A DNA stretch of 64,000 bases from Guadua angustifolia (Eukaryota > Streptophyta > Magnoliopsida > Poales > Poaceae), in assembly GCA_036346375.1 (NCBI GenBank), contig CM070500.1, positions 73,536,525 through 73,600,524 of the forward strand, in the 5' to 3' direction. The notes under the pieces are model-generated. The model was given only the letters and a program-made list of their open reading frames with translations. It searched no databases and was not told the origin of the DNA. Of this stretch, positions 56,330 to 64,000 are shown one piece after another. Position 1 is the stretch's first letter. Each line of letters opens with the position of its first letter. The translations under genes were made by a program, and so were the position numbers.

Positions 56330-56795
56330 ATACTGAGAACACATTTTCTACTTTGTACACGAATATGTTTTCCCTTTTTTAGCCATAACTTTCTATTCGC
56401 AGCTCTCATTGATGAACGAATTTCACCAATAGATTAATGACGATAAGAGGAACAATATGATATAAGTCTCACTAATAAATGTCGCATAAATCAAATTTTA
56501 CTAACAAATGAACATCAATTTACTACTTTATAAATATCAATTTATTACTCAAACACATTACTACTGAAATTAGAATCGTGGCCAACTAACTAATAAAAGT
56601 GTTTACTAGTTTGTACATGAATATGTTTTTTCTTTCTTTTAGTCATAATTTTTATTCATAGCTCCGATTGGTGACGAATTTTACCAGTAGATTATTGACG
56701 ACGAGAGGACAATATAAGTCTCGCTAATAAACATCACATAAATCAAAATTTACTACTAAATGAACATCAACTTATTGCTGAAACATATTAATAGT
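56330..56795. repeat. Two-copy tandem repeat, period about 258 bp
   Basis: TTTGTACA(C/T)GAATATGTTTT, TTGGTGACGAATTT-like, GATTA(A/T)TGACGA.GAGAGGA, ATAAGTCTC.CTAATAAA and AAATGAACATCAA occur in the same order in both copies (56330-56587 and 56588-56795). Confidence 0.75.
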
Positions 56796-57428
56796 TAGTT
56801 TCGATGTGCTGAGTGTGTGTGTGCGCGCGCGAGAGAGAGATAGTTTACCCAATCAACTCTAGCCATGGATGGAAGGAGTGCGTAGTTATCACAAGGCTTG
56901 GAATAGGCACCATCTAATAGGCACAAGAATTCCCGAGCAACCAGGGGGCCACGTGTCCCCCTAGTATTGTTGGAAACCAAAAAAAAACCCCCACTAACCA
57001 TGGTAACTGTAGCACTACAACGTGTTCAGCACTTTCTTTTAACAGGAAATCCTTCTTCCTACCTCATTTCCCATGGTTTTCTAACGACCTGTAAGCTACA
57101 TGAAGCAAATAGACTTTAGTAAATAAATAAAATAAGATCATAACATTCCACGTGAGAAACCTATCGAGACAACAAACCACACACTATGTGAAACCAATAA
57201 CACAAAATAACACATGCCACGAATAAAACGCTCTTACGCCGGGCTTTTATCGTTAAGTGAAGCAAACGGCACAGGGTATACACGAAATACTTTAGTCCCA
57301 TGCGCAAAACCGGACATATGGAGCACGGTATCAGCTTTCACCGGAATAAAGCACACAAGAAATCCAGAAAAAGAAATACCGATGCCATAAAACATAAACG
57401 ACGAATAACCACAGTTCTATTCACATAT
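56796..57428. other. Intergenic
   Basis: A (TG)n/(CG)n/(GA)n microsatellite at about 56813-56840. No gene supported. Confidence 0.45.
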
Positions 57429-57650
57429 CGCGTGTTTGGTTCCCTGTCCGCCCCAAGCGCGGCTCGCTCGGGCCTGGCCCGCGGGAAACGCCATCGCGAG
57501 GCTTCTCCGCTGCGTCTGCGACCGGCCTTCGCTTTTTGGCCGTGGTTGCATCGCTGAGCCAGCCCGCATCGCCGAGCGAGCAACCAAACGCTTCGCGTTC
57601 ATGGCCAACGATCGCTGAGCTCGCCCGCGGAAGCAGGATACCAAACAAAT
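57429..57650. mobile_element. Small GC-rich TIR element
   Basis: GTGTTTGGTTCCCTG at the left and CAGGATACCAAACA at the right are imperfectly inverted; the interior is GC-rich (GCTCGCTCGGGCC...) and gives only artefactual reading frames. No clear target duplication. Confidence 0.5.
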
Positions 57651-57654
57651 ATAA

Positions 57655-58162
57655 TAGGGTCATTTGGTTGCTTTCTCTCACGAGTCTGGCCCGTTCGACT
57701 CAGCCAGGCTGATAGGATACGGGATGCACAGATGTAGAGACGGTGTTTGGTTGAGAGTTTAGTAGGCAGGTATTTTAAAATTTATATAGCAAGTGTGGTT
57801 TAATTTTGTTTGAAAAAATATCAGGAACCCATTTTTTAAATCGGTTCGGTAATTAAAGATGCTAATCAAAAGATATAAATAAAAAAGAAAAAAAAGGAAA
57901 ACTTACATACCCACGTGGCACCGTAGGTATGGTTTGCTATTGTGGCTCACAGTGGCCCCTTGCGCAGAACACGAGGTTGACATACGCTGCATCCAGAGAT
58001 ATGCCATTTTCTCCGTATCTCCAGAGTCAGGCTGTATGGACAATCTTGCATCCAGAGAGTCAGGCTCAAAACTAGAAGCAGGCAACCAAATATAAGAAAA
58101 AAAACAAGATTTTATATTTGTAGATGTAAATCTCTATATATGTAGGCAACCAAACAACCCCA
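57655..58162. mobile_element. MITE-like element upstream of the CCCH gene
   Basis: GGGTCATTTGGTTGC at the left is inverted at the right as GCAACCAAACAACCCC. An internal GCAACCAAATA near 58082 may be an earlier end. The interior is non-coding. It lies about 440 bp upstream of the CCCH start codon. Confidence 0.55.
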
Positions 58163-58602
58163 TAAGTGCCGTTATAGCAGAGCTTAACTCCAACGGTTAC
58201 CGTACTGGTCAACATTTATGCAACGGAAAATCACCATTAATCCTCCCCTTGGGTAGATCGATAAGTGTGGTCCTGCTACGAGGGCCATAGAAAAACGGAG
58301 ATAAAAGGAAAAAAAGAGATGGAAACAGAAACGAACACCTAATCCGGTGTAAATTACGGACAGGTGCACGCGATGCCGCGAGACAGCTGTGGGAAAAACC
58401 AGCGGAAAAAAGGAAAAACAAGACAGGAGAGAGAGAAGAAAAGAAAGAGAGAGCAGTAGCCACACCACAGTGGTGGAAAGGAAAGAGAGAGAGAGAGAGA
58501 GAAAGAAAAAAAAAACCCCGATCTCCATCTCCTCCTCCTCGTCGCACTCCGATCGCTCGTCCCCGAATTCCCACCGGATCGCCCTCTCCCCGCCCCGACG
58601 CG
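58163..58602 (+). promoter_or_regulatory. Promoter and 5' UTR of the CCCH gene
   Basis: Purine-rich upstream sequence with a (GA)n run at about 58486-58504 and CT-rich leader (58520-58560). No sure TATA box. Confidence 0.45.
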
Positions 58603-61600
58603 ATGGAGCGTCAACCCGCCGTAGCAGCCGGAGGAGGAGGAGGAGGAGAGGGCCGCCGCGGCGCGAGCCCCGACACCGGCCTTGAAGGTAGCAATACCTT
58701 TTTTTTTCTTAGATCTCTCCGCGTCCGTACGGCGCGCGGATCTACGCGGACTGGCGTGGCGGGTGAATGCGTGCGTGGTTTTTTTTTTGCAGGGTCGATG
58801 TGGAGGCTGGGGCTGGGCGGGGACGGCGGCGGGGAGGGGGCCGGGGACGGCGGCGGGGAGGGGGGCGCGGCGCGGCTGCCGGAGCGGCCGGGCGAGGTGG
58901 ATTGCGTCTACTACCTCCGCACCGGCGCGTGCGGCTTCGGGGAGCGCTGCCGCTACAACCACCCCCGCGATCGCGGCGGCACTGAGGTGAGGAGCCGCTT
59001 CCCGTCCTCTCCCCTCCTCTTTCGCGCTTTCCTGATCTGATTCGGTGCGGCCCGATGCGCCCTTGCCCGTGCGCGCGCGTTTGTGTTGTTGTCGGTAAAT
59101 GAGGCAGCTCTAGGTAGATTTTCCCTCCGGTCGAGGTAGTGGCAGTGTAACCCCCAGTAAGGATCGGATCACAGAAGATTACTGATTTGGGTAATGTAGT
59201 TCTTCTCTAGCTGGAATTGGGTCCACTGCTTGCGTAATTTTCCGTGCTGTCTCGCTAGCACTGATCAGGTGGTAGCATCAGAGTTTGGATTCCAGTGCGA
59301 TGAGCTGAACCTCGGTGCCCCTTGGGTTGATATTTGGAAGCAGAATGTCATGAATGCTCCGTGGAGTGCCTTCCTTTCATGGTTACTTCACCATGCCTGC
59401 TATGTCAATTGTTTCTCTTTATTGGCTGCTTCAAATTTACTAGTTTGGTTTTATTGGCTCTCTCTAAGTTTACTGGCCCCTACTACATTCATTTGTTGAG
59501 GGTCTAATTCTCCGCTCGCCATTTAGTCTTAACTTATATCATGTCATCAGTTATGTTGATCGATAGCATAGAAAGTTATCTTTCTTTTTTTCCCCATTCG
59601 GTAGTCGTTAGTTTTCTATGCTAAATGAGTAGAAACATATACAAATATGACCATTGATCAAGATTTGAAAGTTTTCTTAACAGTTTTGTTGCTGATGGTT
59701 TATATGGCATTTGCTGTACCAGTATATATGACTTTGGCTAACAATTGTGGGTAGCTTACATGTACTGCCTTTACCCTGGGTTTTGGTGGATTAGATGCTT
59801 TATGACCAGTTTGATTTGCAAAAGATACAACTTTGAGTACTGCTTACTAGTTACTGCTTAGCAGTTACAATTGGCATTAATAAGGTTGCTTCTATCGTGA
59901 CAGTGATATTCATAAATGATCTGTGATCTCTGATGTCTATTGCATGTTGCAAGTGCTTCTCTAGTTGCCATGTTTAATGTTTTCATTAAGGAAAAAAATT
60001 GGTCTGTGGGCCTGGGATACCATTTTATTTTCTTCTGTATTGTCTAGTTATTAAATCTTCAGTTGAACTTGGAGCATAGCCAAGAGTTTATTTCCTCCAA
60101 ATGAATTCTAGGGAACAAGTTTGCAATTTTGCATCAAGTAGCAAATTGATTAATCACTCATTTTCAATTCTTTCAAAAATGTAGTTTGGTGGAGGTTCAA
60201 AGGATGCAGTGGCATTGGATTACCCAGAACGATTGGGCCAACCTGCTTGCGAGGTACATAACTTGAACAGCCTCAAACTCAAATTTAATCACCTTCCATC
60301 CAAACAAGGAGCATCAGTCACACACTTGAGCATGCATGCACCGACTCCTGCAAACTATTTGCACACACCCATTTGGTCATTTACTTGATGCTTGCCAACT
60401 GGCATGCACAGTGCACAAATAAAATTGAAGTAATAATTAGCAGGGTGTTAAGCACACTACCCATTTTATGTTATGTCAGATGACTTGTTAAGTGTTTGTG
60501 CTTATTCTTTTGTATTATTTAACAGTATTATATGAAGACTGGGACATGCAAATTTGGTTCCAATTGCAAATATCACCACCCCAAGCAAGATGGATCTGTG
60601 CAACCTGTTATTTTAAATAACGGTGGATTCCCTCTCGTCCGTGTGAAAAATTCTCTCGTAAAATATTGCTTCTTTTGGCAAGGTTTTTTTCCCAACAATT
60701 TTTGAGAAGTTGTTGATTCAAATAAAATGCAGAGTGAGAAAGAGTGCTCCTACTATATGAAGACTGGGCAATGCAAGTTTGGTTCTACATGTAAATTTCA
60801 TCATCCAGAATTTGGTGGTGTTCCAGTAACACCTGGGATATATCAACCATTACAATCGCCATCTGTACCTTCCCCTCATCCATATGCTCCCCTTGCAAAT
60901 TGGCAAATGGGGAGGTTGCCTGCGCCTGTAGTTCCTGGATCATACATGCCAGGCTCATACACTCCAATGATGTTCTCATCTGGAATGATCCCATTGCAAG
61001 GATGGAGCCCTTATCCGGTAACTAATTTGAATTAAATGTTTTATTTTTGAAAAAAATAAATAACAGGTTTGTAGATGTAAAATAAATCAAGAAAGAGGTC
61101 ATAACAACCAACTTGTTTAAAGATATAAAGCAAATAAAGACCTTTAATAATCTAGACTGAAAGATGGAAAATGTGCTCATTGTCTTGTAGGCAAGAGCTA
61201 AAAGACATTCACTAATGGGGAATCACCTCTTGGTGGGTGGGCGAGTTGTGGGAGCCCACCATGGTTCAAATCCTATTGCAGACATGAGTGTGCCTCTGTA
61301 GGCTCTTTGTGAGGTTGCAGATTTATTGCCGGCTTCCATATTTCTAGGAGTGTGTCGTAGTTTTTGTTTTTGTTGTTGTGTGTGTGTGTTGGGGGAGTTG
61401 CGTCTTCCTTGTAATCACAAAAAAATTAAAAGACATTCACTAACTTGTTATCTGAAAAGTACTGGTCAATGTTAAAAAAACAATGAAAAAAGGCGAAATA
61501 ATTGAAAATCATTTTGTAACTTAAAAGAGTGGATGCAACAATATAAATCTTTTCCTCCATGTTATAACTCTTCTGTTTGATACAGGCTTCAGTAAACCCT

Positions 61601-61906
61601 GTAGCATCAGGTGGAGCACAACAAACTGTTCAAGCTGGACCGGTGTATGGCATAGGGCACCATGGATCTTCCTCTACAATTGCTTATGGTGGTCCTTACA
61701 TGCCTTATTCTTCCTCTAATGGACAATCAAGCAATAATCAACAAGAACATGGATTCCCTGAGCGGCCTGGGCAGCAGGAGTGCCAGTATTACATGAGGAC
61801 GGGAGATTGCAAATTTGGAGCTACATGTAAATATCACCATCCTCGAGATTGGAGTTCACCTAAACCTAATTATGTGTTTAGCCCTCTTTGTCTTCCACTT
61901 CGTCCG
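58603..61906 (+). CDS. ZFN-type CCCH zinc-finger protein, 3' end outside the window
   Basis: Six exons join in phase: 58603-58687, 58793-58986, 60185-60253, 60526-60642, 60733-61017, 61586-61906. They encode 297 residues so far. The glycine-rich N-terminus is followed by four C-x8-C-x5-C-x3-H fingers: VDCVYYLRTGACGFGERC, CEYYMKTGTCKFGSNC (split over exons 3 and 4), ECSYYMKTGQCKFGSTC and ECQYYMRTGDCKFGATC. Each ends with the spaced His. The spacing and the Pro/Tyr/Ser-rich stretch between fingers three and four match plant ZFN1-like proteins, which bind nucleic acids and have five fingers. The fifth finger exon should follow LCLPLRP but is not found up to 64000, so the last intron exceeds 2 kb. 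Exon 4 ends at CGT/GTGAAA by my choice; the frame allows few alternatives. Confidence 0.92.
58987..60184 (+). other. Intron 2 of the CCCH gene
   Basis: 1.2 kb intron with normal GTGAGG donor and ATGTAG acceptor; no element with clear ends. Confidence 0.7.
61216..61426 (+). mobile_element. tRNA-derived SINE in intron 5 of the CCCH gene
   Basis: Flanked by a perfect 17-bp duplication, TAAAAGACATTCACTAA (61199-61215 and 61427-61443). It has a B-box, GGTTCAAATCC (61264-61274), a weaker A-box region (GGTGGGTGGGCGAGTTGTGG) and an A-rich tail after CTTGTAATCAC. A TG run lies at 61378-61388. It is on the same strand as the gene. It differs from the SINE at 23887, so a different family. Confidence 0.87.
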
Positions 61907-63536
61907 GTGAGTAACCTGCACACAGCTTATATGTGCTGTAGGAACTAGTTTTACCTGTACCTTCATTATATTGTCCTGGGAATGGAATAGAATTTCCACA
62001 GTTTTAGGGAATTTGAAATGAAGAAACCCAAATAAGTTTGAACGAAACCAGCCGGCCAAGCCATGCTTTCTCTCTACTATAGAAGCAAAAACAAGGTTCA
62101 CTTATACGATTCATTAGCAAAAAAATAAATAAATAAAAATCTAGGAGCTAATCATAGCCACTACTTGTTGAAGCCTCTCTTATCTACAATAGTCAATCTA
62201 TGTCAGTGATAATCTTCTGTCTCCAGAGGAGCGATCATCAATCTTAACATCCCTACTTAATTCATATTCCATCAACAACCATGGCATGTTGAAGAGATCA
62301 CAGACCAGAAGTGTCTATCTACACAGGTTGCAACCTTGGAGAGTAGCAAAGCTCACCTATTCAGGATGGTAGGTAGTTGGATCTTCAATATTGTCAGGCA
62401 ATCTAGTCATGGACTGAAAACCATGTGTGGCCATAAATAGTGTTTTGATTGTATTGGGATTTATACCATAATCTCCAAGGGGATCCAATAACTTTTTTTG
62501 AGCAAAGTGGATATAGGGAGGTTGAAGAGGCATTGCGGCATTTCCCATGGCTGAGTATGGGCACGTTGAGCTCATGCCACTGATCTGAGCATGATCTGAC
62601 ATATTTAGTTACTTCATCACACTAGTGATCAGTCAGAATAGTAATTCTGTCATCTCTGTAACTCGTGTTTTTTTTTAAGAAAGTTTGATTGAAACTTGAA
62701 CACATCAAGTAAGATACTTTGTAGTAACTTACCTCCTGAGTTGTGAAGCTGGGTTCTCAATTGTTCTCATAAATCATAAATTGTTCAACCGAATAACAGG
62801 ATATTGGTTAGTTAGTACTTTGTAGATTAGATTTGGTTTCATGATCTTATGACGTGCTCAAACCAATACTCGAATCGGAACTCAAGTGCTTAGGAGTAGC
62901 TGTGTCAGCCTGTCAGTTGTGATGTTCATTGTCTTTGTTGATAAATAGCGTGGCAATCAGTTGAGTTTCCTGCTGCATGGTGCTTAGAAAATTGAATATT
63001 GGTGATTGAGAACTATAAGCCAGTCTTTCCTGTCAATTAAATGCTTGGCATGGCCTATCACAACAGCCAAGATAACTCTTTAGACATAGATGGTAGCACT
63101 ATGGAGCCTATATTGATGAAGTCATCAATTAACCAACCATTAGGCAACTATTTCTCATTTAGTCGAGATCATCATTGTTTAGGCTCAGATCAATCGGAAC
63201 AAAATCCATTCTACTTGGTTGACTGAGCGTCCCATTGACCAGATGACTGTCAAGATGTCCGAAATTAGTGGAGATACAGTGTACATCCAGCATATGGTTA
63301 TTGGAAAAAAGTAATAGTCTGCAAATTTTTTAGTCAAGTTTTTTCAATGAATAAATATCATATGCTATCTTGGTATTTATATTTTCAAACTAGGTGGATA
63401 TTCTAGCCTTTTATTTCTCTTGTTTTGTCGAAGTGGTTAGTTTATTCTACCTTTCAGGATCTGTGAAGGTGAGCTTTAAAAGATCCAGCAATGCGCATAA
63501 GCTTTGAACTGCCCAATGCTCTCTGCCCTAGGTATT
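61907..63536 (+). other. Intron 6 of the CCCH gene (part)
   Basis: No CCCH motif is present in the plus-strand frames. A minus-strand frame (62602-62357) and a plus-strand frame (63041-63226) give unrecognised proteins. Neither has support as a gene. Confidence 0.55.
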
Positions 63537-64000
63537 TCATCTGTCAAGGCAACAAGGCGAGGCGAGGCGCCAGTTGAGCACTTGGATGCCTAGGTGCCTA
63601 GGCGAGGATTATGCAACCAATAAAGGCCCAACAATATCAATATATCACCAATACATATATAACATATATATCTTGTATGGATGCAAATAAATAGCATAAC
63701 AAGATGTCAATTAAGCAGGGAAGCAAATATGAGTCTTAAACAAGTAAATAGCAACATTACTACCAATAGCTAATATTGTTTAGAAGGAGAATTCATGCAT
63801 AGTCACCATAAGTCCATAAGAAAATCACAATCACAATCACCAAAATAAGTAGCCTCAAATATCTAGTTCTAATTCTAAACCATTCAAATGGTCCTCGTTT
63901 GATCCATCTCCACCACTTTCATTCTAATGAGGACTACGTGGAGTACCATAATCATCATCAACATTCTCATTGTCATGCTGAAAAGGCTCAACTTCATGTT
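63537..64000. mobile_element. Second member of the Mutator-like family (cut by the window end)
   Basis: CTGTCAAGGCAACAAGGCGAGG, then GCGCC, GCCTAGG.GCCTAGGCGA.GATTA, then AACAATATCAATATATCACCAATACATATATAAC parallel the left 130 bp of the element at 4870-5568 in order. The rest differs, so the interiors are not the same. The right end is outside the window. Confidence 0.7.

Noticed and set aside
62357..62602. Minus-strand 81-codon frame inside the CCCH intron
   Set aside because: Unrecognised protein, no splice or promoter support; may be a gene fragment but cannot be shown.
1..64000. CRISPR arrays, bacterial operons, riboswitches or phage genes
   Set aside because: None seen; introns, plant transposons and codon use mark this as plant nuclear DNA.

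Overview
This is a 64 kb piece of nuclear DNA from a flowering plant, almost certainly a grass (Poaceae). The genes are interrupted by GT-AG introns. Gene coding regions sit among Stowaway-type MITEs, Ty3/gypsy elements of the Tat type, tRNA-derived SINEs, Mutator- and hAT-like elements and a plastid DNA insertion. No bacterial or phage features were seen.

Three host genes are well supported. (1) Positions 2011-8552, plus strand: all but the N-terminal part of a RUNKEL (RUK) type kinase/ARM-repeat protein involved in cytokinesis. The six visible exons join in phase into 1,252 codons. Its N-lobe exon(s) lie left of the window, beyond a decayed Ty1/copia element (1-1430). (2) Positions 16448-20815, minus strand: an intact five-exon receptor-like cytoplasmic kinase of subfamily VII (PBL type), 458 residues. 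(3) Positions 58603-61906 and beyond, plus strand: a ZFN-type CCCH zinc-finger gene with four fingers visible; its last exon(s) lie past the window. Nothing suggests the three act in one pathway.

The rest is mostly transposable elements, many with readable boundaries. A 1.4 kb TRIM-like element (4767-6150, 5-bp target duplication) lies in a RUK intron and itself carries a 0.7 kb Mutator-like element (4870-5568, 9-bp target duplication). At 9.3-15.2 kb are a TIR element, a second TIR element carrying an F-box/PP2-A gene fragment, copia remnants, and an hAT element (13165-14532, perfect 8-bp target duplication) carrying the last exon of a class III peroxidase. At 21-27 kb there are MITEs, a second hAT element inside one copy of a diverged duplication, a SINE with a 15-bp target duplication, and fold-back and tandem repeats.

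Positions 27-45 kb are dominated by Tat-like Ty3/gypsy DNA. One element in minus orientation is truncated (27162 to about 31430). A full-length 12.2 kb element (32949-45196, 5-bp target duplication CTTTC) has gag-pol on the plus strand and a separate antisense coding unit on the minus strand. In both elements the antisense unit has its own TATA box and short tandem repeats next to the LTR. Between them is an array of AT-rich units of about 170 bp.

Positions 45-58 kb hold retroelement debris, a plastid ndhB fragment, an NB-ARC (NLR) fragment, a block of diverged repeats ending in a GC-rich palindrome, a probable gypsy solo LTR and MITEs. The window closes inside a second copy of the Mutator-like family found in the RUK intron.

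Limits: all calls were made by eye. Family names rest on recalled motifs, and no database search or alignment was run.
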